In this document: piece by piece, positions 8,824 to 17,275 of the stretch
Position numbering within the stretch: position 1 is the stretch's first letter
Layout of the letters: every line of letters begins with the position of its first letter
Assembly (NCBI GenBank): GCA_902772455.1
Contig: CACYAW010000041.1
Span: forward strand, 1-41,776
From: an uncultured Bacteroidales bacterium
GTDB lineage: Bacteria > Bacteroidota > Bacteroidia > Bacteroidales > Muribaculaceae
Reading direction: 5' to 3'
DNA: 41,776 nt
Notes under the pieces: model-generated
What the model was told of the DNA's origin: nothing
The model's input: only the letters and a program-made list of their open reading frames with translations
The model's database searches: none
Program-made: the position numbers and the translations under genes

Positions 8824-9837
8824 ATGAAGACAAAGAGATTCTTACCGATTATGATGCTCGTGCTGGCACTGGCATCATGCTCAAGCAAAGAGGGCAAGGG
8901 AGTCACCCAAGTCAAAGAGGAACTGCCTATTGTCGAGGTAACTACCATTGGTGCCGAAGCCGTTAGGCAAACAAGCGAGTACACAGGTACCGTAGAGGCT
9001 TTTAAGACCAACAACATCTCGTCGAACAGCGGTTCACGCATCAAACGCATCCTGGTTGATGTGGGTTCACGCGTGGCCCGCGGTCAGCGCTTGGTCATCC
9101 TTGATGACGTGAACATTGCCCAGCAACAAATCGCATTGGCCAACCTCAAACGTGAGCTGGACCGTGCCCGCGAACTGGTGAAAATCGGTGGAGGCACACA
9201 GCAGGCTGTTGACCAGCTGCAGGCACAATACGATGCTAGTGCACGTGCCATCCGTACCATGCAGGAGAACACCGTGCTCACCTCGCCCGTGAGCGGTGTG
9301 GTTACTGCCAAGAACTATGACGCCGGCGATCTGCCCGCAGGACTGCCCATCCTCACCATCGAGCAGCAGCAGCCCCTCAAGGTCATCGTCAACGTCAACG
9401 AGAGCGAATACCCCAAGGTGAAAAAAGGTATGCCTGTGACCGTAAAGTTTGACACTTATGGTGACGAAATCTTCAACGGCCAAGTTTACCTGATACACCC
9501 CACTGTTGATGCCACAAGCCGCACCTTCCAGGTCGAGGTGGCCATCACTAACCGTGGTGACAAAGTGCGTACCGGCATGTTTGCCCGTGTGGGCTTCAAC
9601 TATGGCACCTCTCACAGCGTTGTCGTTCCTGACCGCGCCGTGCAGAAACAGGTGGGCTCGGGCGTGCGCTATGTCTGGGTTTACCAGGGCGGTGAAGTCG
9701 AGTTGCGCGAGGTCGAACTGGGCCAGCGCCTGGAGGACCGCTACGAAATCAAGGGCGGACTGACAGCTGGCACCCAAGTGGTTATCGCCGGTGCATCACG
9801 CCTGCAGGATGGAGCAAAAGTTCAACTCAAGAAGTAA
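8824..9837 (+). CDS. RND efflux periplasmic adaptor (membrane-fusion lipoprotein)
   Basis: 337 residues. The N-terminus is a lipoprotein signal with a lipobox ending at Cys19 (ALASC), so the protein is probably lipid-anchored. The HlyD/AcrA pattern follows: a first lipoyl half (IKRILVDVGSRVARGQRLVI, about 64-83), a short helical hairpin (about 95-145, with QQAVDQLQAQYDA), and a second lipoyl half (LTSPVSGVVTAKNYDAGD). Then come the beta-barrel (about 185-265) and the membrane-proximal domain to the end. It bridges the inner-membrane RND pump (9953) to the TolC-like duct (7415). It is the third gene of the operon, with repeat arrays in both flanking gaps. Confidence 0.93.
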   Translation: MKTKRFLPIMMLVLALASCSSKEGKGVTQVKEELPIVEVTTIGAEAVRQTSEYTGTVEAFKTNNISSNSGSRIKRILVDVGSRVARGQRLVILDDVNIAQQQIALANLKRELDRARELVKIGGGTQQAVDQLQAQYDASARAIRTMQENTVLTSPVSGVVTAKNYDAGDLPAGLPILTIEQQQPLKVIVNVNESEYPKVKKGMPVTVKFDTYGDEIFNGQVYLIHPTVDATSRTFQVEVAITNRGDKVRTGMFARVGFNYGTSHSVVVPDRAVQKQVGSGVRYVWVYQGGEVELREVELGQRLEDRYEIKGGLTAGTQVVIAGASRLQDGAKVQLKK

Positions 9838-9868
9838 ATCAAGTTTCGCGTGTCGCAATACTTGAAGT

Positions 9869-9890
9869 ATAGGGTTTAGAGTTTAGAGAT
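9869..9890 (+). repeat. Short heptamer repeat (GTTTAGA x2)
   Basis: GTTTAGA at 9874-9880 and 9881-9887, preceded by AGG and followed by GATTT, in the gap between adaptor and pump genes. The same GTTTAGA pair occurs at 34749-34762. Confidence 0.6.
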
Positions 9891-9952
9891 TTTTACCGTA
9901 AACCAACCATCAAGTTTGTGCGACTAGAGAAACTTAAACAATAGATTCAATT

Positions 9953-11980
9953 ATGAGTTTATATTCCAGTTCAGTAAAACGACCGGTAACCACGATCCTC
10001 ATATTCGTGGCACTGATTGTGCTGGGTCTGTTCTCGCTCCGCAGCCTGCCCATCGACCTGTTCCCCGACGTGGAGACCAACACCATCATGGTGATGACCA
10101 GTTATGCGGGAACCAGTGCGTCGGATATCGAGCAGAACGTGACCCGCCCGCTTGAGAATGCCCTCAACTCGGTAGAGCACCTCAAACACATCACGTCCAA
10201 CAGCCGTGAGAACATCTCGATTGTGACCCTGGAGTTTGAATACGGTTATGATATCGAAGCGTTGACCAACGACGTGCGCGACAAACTCGACATGGTGTCG
10301 AGCATGTTGCCCGACGATGCCAACACGCCCATCATCTTCAAGTTCAGCAGCGACATGATCCCCATCGTGCTGCTGTCGGTGCAGGCAGGTCAAAGTATGC
10401 CCGGCTTGTACAAGATTCTCGACGAGAACGTCGCCAACCCGTTGGCGCGTGTCGATGGTGTGGGTTCGGTATCCATCGCCGGTGCCCCCAAGCGCGAGAT
10501 CCACATCTATCTGGATCCCCTGCGCATGGAGGCCTACAACCTGAGTGTCGAAACCGTGGCTGCCCTGGTCGGTGCCGAGAACCGCAATATCCCTGGCGGT
10601 ACCTTCGACATCGGTAACGAGACCTACCCCCTGCGTGTGCAGGGTGAGTTCAGCGACCCGCAGCAGATGGGTGCCATGGTTGTGGGCATGTCGCCCACCG
10701 GTGGTGTTGTCCACCTGAGTGACGTGGCCCGCATCGACGATTCGCTCGAGGAGCGTGCCCAAGAGAGCTACAACAACGGCCAGAAGGGTGCGATGATCAT
10801 CGTACAGAAGCAGTCGGGTGCCAACTCGGTGCAGATTTCGGAGAAAATCGCCAAGGAGTTGCCCAAAATCCAGAAGAACCTGCCCAGCGACATCAAGTTG
10901 GGTTATATCGTCGATACTAGCGACAACATCCGCAGCACCATTTCCTCGCTGGTCGAGACCGTGCTGTTCGCACTGTTGTTCGTCGGCATTGTGGTGTTTG
11001 TGTTCCTGGGCCGCTGGCGTGCTACCGTCATTGTGCTGGTTACCATCCCCATTTCGCTGATTGCCTCGTTCATCTACCTGTATGCCACCGGCAACTCGTT
11101 GAATATCGTATCCCTGTCGGCCTTGTCCATCGCCATCGGTATGGTGGTCGATGACGCCATTGTGGTGCTCGAGAACGTGACGACCCACATCGAACGCGGT
11201 TCGGCGCCTATGCAAGCTGCTGTGAACGGTACTAACGAGGTGGCCCTCTCGGTAATGGCATCGACGCTGACACTGATTGCCGTGTTCTTCCCGTTGACCA
11301 TGGTTAAGGGTATGACCGGTGTGCTGTTCAAACAGCTGGGTTGGATGGTAACCATCATGATGGTGCTGTCGCTCATCTGCGCCTTGATGCTTACCCCCAT
11401 GCTGTGTAGCCGTCTGTTGAGGCTCAATGTGGGTGACACCAAGATCTTCCAAAAGGTGTATGGCCCCATCCTGAAGGTGCTCAACAAAATCGACGACTTC
11501 TATGCTAAGGTGCTGGACAAGTGCGTTGCTCACCGCTGGATTACCGCAGCAACCGCACTAGGTGTGTTTGTGTTCTCCATCTTCCTGATGAAGTTTGTCG
11601 GCACCGAGTTCTTCCCCACCAATGACAACGGCCGCCTGGGTGTCTCGCTGGAGTTGCCCATCGGTTCGCGCGTTGACCTGGCCAAGGACGTCAGCCAGCG
11701 CATCTACAAGGAATGGACCGAGAAATATCCCGAGATCCAGTCCTTCAACTACACCGTGGGCCAGGCAAGCAGTGACAACACCTACGCCTCGATGCAGAGC
11801 AACGGTTCACACATCATCTCGATGAACATCATGCTCAACAAGTCCAACGAGCGCAAGCGCGGCATCACCGAGATTGCCGGCATGATGCGTGAAGACCTCA
11901 AGAACTACCCCGAGAGCGATGGTAAACGTGGGTGGTGGCCGTGGTGGCGGCATGAGTGGCCAGAACACGCTGAACTATGA
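9953..11980 (+). CDS. RND (HAE1/AcrB-type) multidrug efflux pump, 5' part; frame broken near 11915-11930
   Basis: This frame encodes the first two thirds of an AcrB-like pump: TM1 (about residues 11-30), periplasmic porter domain, TM cluster from about 325, the TM4 proton-relay motif GMVVDDAIVVLENV (about 396-409), and TM5-6. Up to about residue 658 it reads as normal RND protein (EDLKNYPESD). It then runs off frame into a Trp-rich artefactual end. The correct reading resumes in another frame (11889-13058). Together they span 3106 bases, about 1035 codons, which is the usual RND length with a net shift of +1 (or -2). The fourth gene of the efflux operon. Either a real inactivating mutation or a sequence error in a GGT-rich stretch. 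Confidence 0.9.
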   Translation: MSLYSSSVKRPVTTILIFVALIVLGLFSLRSLPIDLFPDVETNTIMVMTSYAGTSASDIEQNVTRPLENALNSVEHLKHITSNSRENISIVTLEFEYGYDIEALTNDVRDKLDMVSSMLPDDANTPIIFKFSSDMIPIVLLSVQAGQSMPGLYKILDENVANPLARVDGVGSVSIAGAPKREIHIYLDPLRMEAYNLSVETVAALVGAENRNIPGGTFDIGNETYPLRVQGEFSDPQQMGAMVVGMSPTGGVVHLSDVARIDDSLEERAQESYNNGQKGAMIIVQKQSGANSVQISEKIAKELPKIQKNLPSDIKLGYIVDTSDNIRSTISSLVETVLFALLFVGIVVFVFLGRWRATVIVLVTIPISLIASFIYLYATGNSLNIVSLSALSIAIGMVVDDAIVVLENVTTHIERGSAPMQAAVNGTNEVALSVMASTLTLIAVFFPLTMVKGMTGVLFKQLGWMVTIMMVLSLICALMLTPMLCSRLLRLNVGDTKIFQKVYGPILKVLNKIDDFYAKVLDKCVAHRWITAATALGVFVFSIFLMKFVGTEFFPTNDNGRLGVSLELPIGSRVDLAKDVSQRIYKEWTEKYPEIQSFNYTVGQASSDNTYASMQSNGSHIISMNIMLNKSNERKRGITEIAGMMREDLKNYPESDGKRGWWPWWRHEWPEHAEL

Positions 11981-13058
11981 GATTTACGGCTATGACTTCA
12001 CCAAGACCGACAGCGTGGCCCAACGCCTGAAACGCATCCTCGAGAAAGTGCCCGGTACTGCCGATATCAACATCAGCCGTAGCGACTACCAGCCCGAGTA
12101 CCATGTGAACTTTGACCGCGAGAAGTTGGCGCTCTACGGCCTGAACCTGAGCACCGCTGCCACTGCCCTGCGCAACCGCATCAACGGTACGACGGCAAGC
12201 TACTTCCGCGAGGATGGTATGGAGTATGACATCAAGGTGATGTATGATCCCGAGCACCGCCGCAGCATCAGCGACATCGAGAACATCATGCTCTATAACG
12301 CAATGGGAACTGGCGTTCGCCTCAAGGAGGTGGGCACCGTAGAAGAGCAGTTCTATCCTCCCACCATCGAGCGCAAGGATCGCGAGCGCATCATCACCGT
12401 ATCGACCGTTGTCCAGGACCGTGCCATGAGTGAGATCATCGCCGACGCCCAGCCGCTCATCGACAAGATGGACAAGCCCGGCGACGTGATGATCCAGCTG
12501 AGCGGTAGCTATGAGGACCAGCAAGACTCGTTTGGCGACCTTGCGGTATTGGGTCTGCTCATCATCCTGCTCGTTTACATCGTGATGGCCAGCCAGTTTG
12601 AATCGTTCACCTATCCTGGCATCATCATGACCTCGATTCTGTTCGCCTTCTCGGGTATCGTGATTATCCTGCTGCTGACGCACACCAACCTGAACATCAT
12701 GTCGATGATTGGTGGTATCATGCTGATCGGTATTGTAGTGAAAAACGGTATCGTGCTCATCGACTACATCAACCTGAACCGCGAGCGCGGCATGAGCATC
12801 CGCCGTGCCGTAATCAACGGTGGCCACTCGCGTCTGCGTCCTGTGCTCATGACGTCGTTGACCACCATCCTGGGTATGGTGCCCATGGCTGTGGGTACCG
12901 GTGTGGGTAGTGAGATGTGGCGCCCGATGGGTACCGCCGTGATCGGTGGTTTGGCCATGTCAACGCTGATGACCCTGCTGTTCGTGCCCACGATGTACAC
13001 CATCTTCGCACTGACCGGCATCCGCCGCACCCGCAAGAAACTTCACGACAAAAAATAG
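11889..13058 (+). CDS. RND multidrug efflux pump, 3' part (continuation of the 9953 gene after the frameshift)
   Basis: The genuine RND sequence in this frame begins near 11922 (VNVGGGRGGGMSG) and continues to the end of the pump. It covers the second porter subdomain, TM8-12 and the TM10 relay lysine in GIVVKNGIVLIDYIN. The ATG at 11889 lies in the out-of-frame overlap and is not a believable natural start, so this is a fragment rather than a separate gene. Conservation to the last residues argues that any inactivation is recent. It is followed 15 bases later by the PG0541-type gene. Confidence 0.88.
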   Translation: MKTSRTTPRAMVNVGGGRGGGMSGQNTLNYEIYGYDFTKTDSVAQRLKRILEKVPGTADINISRSDYQPEYHVNFDREKLALYGLNLSTAATALRNRINGTTASYFREDGMEYDIKVMYDPEHRRSISDIENIMLYNAMGTGVRLKEVGTVEEQFYPPTIERKDRERIITVSTVVQDRAMSEIIADAQPLIDKMDKPGDVMIQLSGSYEDQQDSFGDLAVLGLLIILLVYIVMASQFESFTYPGIIMTSILFAFSGIVIILLLTHTNLNIMSMIGGIMLIGIVVKNGIVLIDYINLNRERGMSIRRAVINGGHSRLRPVLMTSLTTILGMVPMAVGTGVGSEMWRPMGTAVIGGLAMSTLMTLLFVPTMYTIFALTGIRRTRKKLHDKK

Positions 13059-13073
13059 AAACTAAAAAAGAAT

Positions 13074-13367
13074 ATGAAAGCGATATTTATAGCCTTTGAC
13101 GAGGCATACTACGACCGCATTGTCGATATGCTGCATCTGCTCAACTGCCGCGGATTCACTGGCTGGCGCGAGGTGCAGGGACGTGGCAGCAAGACGGGAG
13201 AGCCGCACTATGCGACCCACGCCTGGCCCTCGATAGCCTCGGCCATCCTGACCGTTGTGGACGACCGCCGCGTTGACACTGTTCTTGACGAGTTACACAA
13301 GATGGACCTGGCGACCCCCAAACTGGGCCTGCGCGCCTTTGTCCTTCCCGTGGAACGCACTATCTGA
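13074..13367 (+). CDS. PG0541-family transporter-associated protein
   Basis: 97 residues, starting MKAIFIAFDEAYYDRIVDML, with a GRGSKTGEPHYATHAWP segment at about 43-59. Length and sequence match the small PII-like proteins found directly after RND pump genes in Bacteroidetes (named after P. gingivalis PG0541). No enzymatic motif is seen. It probably binds or modulates the pump from the cytoplasm, which is an inference from gene order and fold resemblance. It is the last gene of the efflux operon and is followed by a strong hairpin. Confidence 0.8.
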   Translation: MKAIFIAFDEAYYDRIVDMLHLLNCRGFTGWREVQGRGSKTGEPHYATHAWPSIASAILTVVDDRRVDTVLDELHKMDLATPKLGLRAFVLPVERTI

Positions 13368-13387
13368 TGCATCGCCATCACTTTTAT

Positions 13388-13429
13388 ATGGTCAAGGCTT
13401 GCCGCATGAAAGTGGCAAGCCTTGACCAT
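13388..13429. terminator. Strong stem-loop between convergent genes, likely bidirectional terminator
   Basis: A perfect 16-bp stem (13388-13403 with 13414-13429) and a 10-base loop lie between the end of the efflux operon and the end of the convergent ATPase gene. The T tail is poor on both strands, so termination is inferred from stem strength and position. Confidence 0.65.
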
Positions 13430-13447
13430 TATAGTACCATCATGTCA

Positions 13448-14791
13448 TTATAGCAATGGTGTAAAATAAACAGGCAAGCAAATTGTTGGCCCATCCTTGC
13501 GATAGTCTTTTGTATAAAGAAGGATGCGTTCAGCCACACGTGATGCATATTTTTCGCAAAAGGCATCAAGCGATTTGTGTGAATTATATCCTGATGATTT
13601 AACTTCAATCGGTGTGAGTTTACTGCCTTTTGATAACAAGAAATCAACCTCATAATAATGATTACTGGGCGAAGGGAATGTGTGATAATAGAGTTCATAG
13701 CCTGAAGTACGCAGCATTTGTGCCACTACATTCTCAAAAACATAACCCATATTAGCAGGCAACTTATCTGATAGCAATTTTTGGTATATCGTATTATCGG
13801 TAAACCCTTTATCCCAAAATGCCAGTGTCACAAACAACCCGGTATCGGCCAGATACATCTTGTAACGGGTCCTGTCGGCCGTGAGTGCCAGGCCAACATT
13901 GGGGTCCGAAGAATGATAAGCAATATTGACAATCATGCTCTCGTGTAGCACTGCCAACAACTCCTGCATCGAAGCCTGCTTGATATTCTCAATCACCGTC
14001 GATGGCTGGAATCTTGATATTTGGCGGCTCAAAGACGACGGAATAGCCCAAAACAATGCCCTCAACTTATCGGAAGCGTCGAGCTTATGCAAATCATCGG
14101 CATATAAGTTGAGGATGCGACGTTTCATTCGGTCAACCTGCATCAAGTTATTGCTGTCGATAAATATATCAACGGCTTGGGGCATTCCTCCGACGAGCAT
14201 ATAAAGCCTAAAATCCCTCATCAGCCGTCGGTGAGCCTCATCTCCCAAGCGCCCAGGATTGACCATGAACTGCTGCAATAGCGGTATCGTTACCTCATCC
14301 CCTAAAGCCCATAAAAATTCCTCAAAATCCATTGGGAACATTTGGAGTCGGTCTTCCTCACTGGGAATGACAATGTCCTGCACATTGCGTTTCAGGCTAA
14401 TGAGTGAACCAGTCTCGATATAATCATAACGCCCGTCTTGAACCAAATACTTAATCGCTTGACGAACTTTGGGTTTTAATTGCACTTCATCAAAGATAAT
14501 CACCGATCTACGCTCATATAATGTAGTACGGAACAACAACTGCAACCGTATAAAAAAATAATTGAGATCGGAAAGATGATTATCCAACAAAGAATCAACC
14601 TCAGGTGACAGGTCGGCAAAGTCAATCATGATATATGAATCGTACTCTTGCTGGGCAAATTGACGTACCAACGTGGACTTGCCTACACGCCTCGCACCTT
14701 CAACCAACAATGCGCTTTTGCCTCCAGATTCAGCCTTCCATTGCTGCATCTTTTGGTAGCTTTTCCGTTTGAAAAGTTGTTTAGACATCAC
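13448..14791 (-). CDS. AAA-family ATPase with DUF4143 domain
   Basis: 447 residues. The N-terminal AAA_14-type P-loop domain has Walker A GARRVGKST (32-40) and Walker B SVIIFDEVQ (near 97-105), with a sensor-like ETGS motif soon after. The C-terminal DUF4143 region ends in a restriction-nuclease-like segment (EVDFLLSKG, then TPIEVKSSG), an E-V-D and E-V-K pattern. The family is widespread, often in many copies per genome in Bacteroidetes, and its function is not established. The start is MMSK at 14791, or the second Met three bases later. The gene and its flanks look AT-richer than the neighbouring operons, and it sits alone and antisense to its surroundings, which hints at acquisition. Three 33-bp repeats lie just upstream of its promoter. 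Confidence 0.92.
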   Translation of the reverse strand: MMSKQLFKRKSYQKMQQWKAESGGKSALLVEGARRVGKSTLVRQFAQQEYDSYIMIDFADLSPEVDSLLDNHLSDLNYFFIRLQLLFRTTLYERRSVIIFDEVQLKPKVRQAIKYLVQDGRYDYIETGSLISLKRNVQDIVIPSEEDRLQMFPMDFEEFLWALGDEVTIPLLQQFMVNPGRLGDEAHRRLMRDFRLYMLVGGMPQAVDIFIDSNNLMQVDRMKRRILNLYADDLHKLDASDKLRALFWAIPSSLSRQISRFQPSTVIENIKQASMQELLAVLHESMIVNIAYHSSDPNVGLALTADRTRYKMYLADTGLFVTLAFWDKGFTDNTIYQKLLSDKLPANMGYVFENVVAQMLRTSGYELYYHTFPSPSNHYYEVDFLLSKGSKLTPIEVKSSGYNSHKSLDAFCEKYASRVAERILLYTKDYRKDGPTICLPVYFTPLL

Positions 14792-14811
14792 TAAAAAAAT
14801 TATTGTCGCTA

Positions 14812-14843
14812 CAAAATTACTGATAATTATCTAATTACGCAAG
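14812..14843 (-). promoter_or_regulatory. Putative promoter of the DUF4143 ATPase gene
   Basis: On the minus strand CTTG (14840-14843) sits 20 bases from TAATTTTG (14812-14819), a full -7 match with one mismatch in the -33 box. The 33-bp repeats begin three bases further upstream. Confidence 0.5.
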
Positions 14844-14845
14844 AA

Positions 14846-14932
14846 ATATCTGCTGAACGCAAAATATTTTTCGCTAGAAATACCGCTGAGCGCAAAATGA
14901 TTTCTCACCAAAATACCGCTGAACGCAAAATG
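14846..14932. repeat. Three 33-bp-period repeats upstream of the ATPase gene
   Basis: The core GCTGAACGCAAAAT (GCTGAGCGCAAAAT in the middle copy) recurs at 14852, 14885 and 14918, exactly 33 bases apart, with a preceding ATAYC in each. The intervening 13-14 bases are only partly alike. The array abuts the -33 side of the ATPase promoter, like an operator or iteron array. Confidence 0.85.
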
Positions 14933-15062
14933 TTGAGCCCTATTTCCAATCAGTCATCACCTTGTAATCAGGTATGGTTTTGATATTGCAACTCAATCAT
15001 GTCACATTAACTATGCATCACGGGCCTCATGACAATGGTCAAGAGAAAAAACGCTCACATAA

Positions 15063-15094
15063 TTTGTGCATTTCCTGATTGATGACTACTTTTG
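15063..15094 (+). promoter_or_regulatory. Promoter of the putative porin gene
   Basis: TTTG (15063-15066), 20 bases, TACTTTTG (15087-15094): a consensus match. Transcription would begin near 15100, so the in-frame GTG at 15066 cannot be the start and the ATG at 15111 is preferred. Confidence 0.75.
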
Positions 15095-15110
15095 CGCAAT
15101 CTTACATCTA

Positions 15111-17117
15111 ATGAAGAGGGGATTTGTCATATTAATTGTATTACTGGCTGCTGCGGCAATGAATGTCGCGGTAGCGCAGTTTACCCAGGAGCGATCCAGC
15201 AAACCCGCTAAGAGCAAGAAGCAGCGGGTGGAGCCATCGGTGGCATGGAGTGTGAGCGAACCGTTGGGACTGCACTATCCCTCGACCATCGACACCATCC
15301 ACCTGGATTATCACCGCACGATGATTCCGTCGATGGTGAGCGACGCTTGGCTGACAACGGGTAACTATGGAGCACCGGGTCAAGACCAGATCTTCTTTGA
15401 CCGGCCTTTAACGAGCGAGTTCTTCTTTGAGGATGCTATCGTAGCATGGTTGCATGACACGGGCAAAATGCGTTTCTATAACACACGCATCCCCATGACG
15501 CTGCTCAGCCACTCGACCGGCGGCGACAAGTACAGCAACCTGGACCGCACCAAGCTGGAATTCTCGGGCAATGTGAACCGCAAGTCCCAAGTGGGAGGCG
15601 CCATCGATTACATCTACTCCAAGGGTTCCTACGACATGCAGGCCGACAAGGACTTTACCTGGCGCCTGTTCGGGTCACGCATGGGTGACCGCTACGAGAT
15701 GCAGACTTACTTCAACCACTACAACTACACCACCAAGGAGAGCGGCGGCATCACCGATGACCGTTACATCACCGATCCCGCCGAGGTGCAAGGTGGTGAA
15801 AGCCGCGTGGACAACAAGAGCATCCCCACCCTGTTGACCGCAGCACACAATCATCTTGAAGGCAGTCAGCTGTATCTGAATCAAAGATACAAAGTGGGAT
15901 TTTACCGCTATCGCCGCGACAGCGTCACCGACACCATCATCGACCGCACCTATGTGCCTGTGACGAGCTTCATCTGGACGCTGGATTTCAAGCACGGCAA
16001 GCACCAGTTCCTGAACACTGCCGGTCAGGAAGACGCCTCGTTCTTTGACCACACCTATCTGACCTTAGGCGGCACCGACGAGACCACCCGATACTGGCGG
16101 TTGCGCAACACCGTCGGCGTGTCGATGCTCGAGGGCTTTAACAAATATGCCAAGTTTGGATTTGCCGTGTATGGCACTCACGAGGTGAGGCGCTTTACTC
16201 AAATCACTGATAGCGTGACTGGTACCGAGCTGGCCCAAGGGATGGAAGTGTTGCCTGTCTCTGTTCCCCACAAGGTGACCCAGAACGTGATGTGGCTGGG
16301 CGGCCAGTTAACCAAGCAGCAAGGTTCGCTGTTGCGCTACAACGCCACGGCACAATTCGGTGTGTTGGGCGACGTGGCCGGTGAGGTCGATGTCACAGGC
16401 GACGTGACTACCCGTTTCAAGATGCTGGGCGACTCGGTGAGCATCAAGGGCTATGGCTACTTCAAGAACCTCGCCGTCCCCTATCTGCTCAAGAATTTCA
16501 TATCTAACCACTATGCGTGGGACAACAGTTTTTCCAAGACCAAACGGGTGCGTGTGGGTGGAGAACTGGACATCCCGTTCACATGGACGAACGTGAATGT
16601 GGGCTACGAGACCTTGACCGATTACATCTACTGGAATACCGATGGCCTGCCTGCCCAGCATGGCGGAGCCATTCACGTGTTGAGCGCCCGCTGGCATCAG
16701 GGCCTGCACTTCAAGGCCTTCAACTGGGATAACAGCGTGACCTTGCAGACGAGCAGCAACGAGCAGGTGCTGCCGTTACCCAAATTTGCGGTTTACAGCA
16801 ACCTGTACGCCACCTTTGTCATTGCCCATGTGCTGCACGTGCAGATGGGTGTTGACGGCAACTTCTACACCAAGTACTACGCTCCCGCCTACAACCCTGC
16901 AACGATGACCTTCCACGGGCAGCAAGAGATGAAATGTGGCGGGTTCCCAATCGTCAATCTGTATGCCAACTTCAAGATGAAGCAGGCACGTTTCTTTGTC
17001 GCGTGGACCCACTTCAACCAGAAGATACACAGTGGCGATGCTTATTTTACCACGCCGCATTACCCGCTCAACCCTGCAAGATTGCAATTGGGCGTGTCGG
17101 TGAACTTCGTCAACTAA
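15111..17117 (+). CDS. Putative porin (Porin_10-type outer membrane beta-barrel)
   Basis: 668 residues from the ATG at 15111, which begins a good signal peptide (MKRGFVILIVLLAAAAMNVA, cleaved near AVAQ). An upstream GTG at 15066 falls inside the promoter and is rejected. The mature protein shows the Bacteroidetes putative-porin pattern: an early IDTIHLDYHRTMIPSM block, GNYGAPGQDQIFFDRP (about 85-100), then many alternating amphipathic strands rich in aromatic residues, ending ARLQLGVSVNFVN with a strand-like C-terminus. It is expected to be an outer-membrane beta-barrel; the solute is unknown. Monocistronic, convergent with the protease at 17276. Confidence 0.8.
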   Translation: MKRGFVILIVLLAAAAMNVAVAQFTQERSSKPAKSKKQRVEPSVAWSVSEPLGLHYPSTIDTIHLDYHRTMIPSMVSDAWLTTGNYGAPGQDQIFFDRPLTSEFFFEDAIVAWLHDTGKMRFYNTRIPMTLLSHSTGGDKYSNLDRTKLEFSGNVNRKSQVGGAIDYIYSKGSYDMQADKDFTWRLFGSRMGDRYEMQTYFNHYNYTTKESGGITDDRYITDPAEVQGGESRVDNKSIPTLLTAAHNHLEGSQLYLNQRYKVGFYRYRRDSVTDTIIDRTYVPVTSFIWTLDFKHGKHQFLNTAGQEDASFFDHTYLTLGGTDETTRYWRLRNTVGVSMLEGFNKYAKFGFAVYGTHEVRRFTQITDSVTGTELAQGMEVLPVSVPHKVTQNVMWLGGQLTKQQGSLLRYNATAQFGVLGDVAGEVDVTGDVTTRFKMLGDSVSIKGYGYFKNLAVPYLLKNFISNHYAWDNSFSKTKRVRVGGELDIPFTWTNVNVGYETLTDYIYWNTDGLPAQHGGAIHVLSARWHQGLHFKAFNWDNSVTLQTSSNEQVLPLPKFAVYSNLYATFVIAHVLHVQMGVDGNFYTKYYAPAYNPATMTFHGQQEMKCGGFPIVNLYANFKMKQARFFVAWTHFNQKIHSGDAYFTTPHYPLNPARLQLGVSVNFVN

Positions 17118-17204
17118 ACCAGAGGTCTTTTCAGACGGTTTTTATGTGATGTGACACCAACGGCCCTGTATGGACAACCCTGGGCCGGGTGGAGCGAATA
17201 ATGA

Positions 17205-17243
17205 CTAGCGGTTGATTTACCCTTTCGGCAAATCAACCGCTAG
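17205..17243. terminator. Stem-loop between convergent porin and C10 protease genes
   Basis: A perfect 14-bp stem (17205-17218 with 17230-17243) and an 11-base loop. It lies in the 158-base gap between two converging genes and may serve both. A smaller CGGCCC/GGGCCG hairpin (17161-17187) precedes it. Confidence 0.65.
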
Positions 17244-17275
17244 ACAATTATACAGGACGGTTCAGGAAGCAGGAT

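Noticed and set aside
9971-11533. 520-residue minus-strand open frame opposite the RND pump
   Set aside because: It lies wholly antisense to a clearly conserved gene, is His/Gln-rich as expected of a complementary frame, and has no recognisable domain.
11915-11940. Programmed ribosomal frameshifting in the RND pump
   Set aside because: No slippery heptamer of the X XXY YYZ type is seen at the junction and RND pumps are not known to use recoding. Mutation or sequence error is simpler.
14846-14932. Three regularly spaced repeats considered as a short CRISPR array
   Set aside because: The conserved core is only about 14-20 bases, the intervening segments are 13-14 bases and partly alike, and no cas gene is nearby. 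It fits operator-like repeats better.
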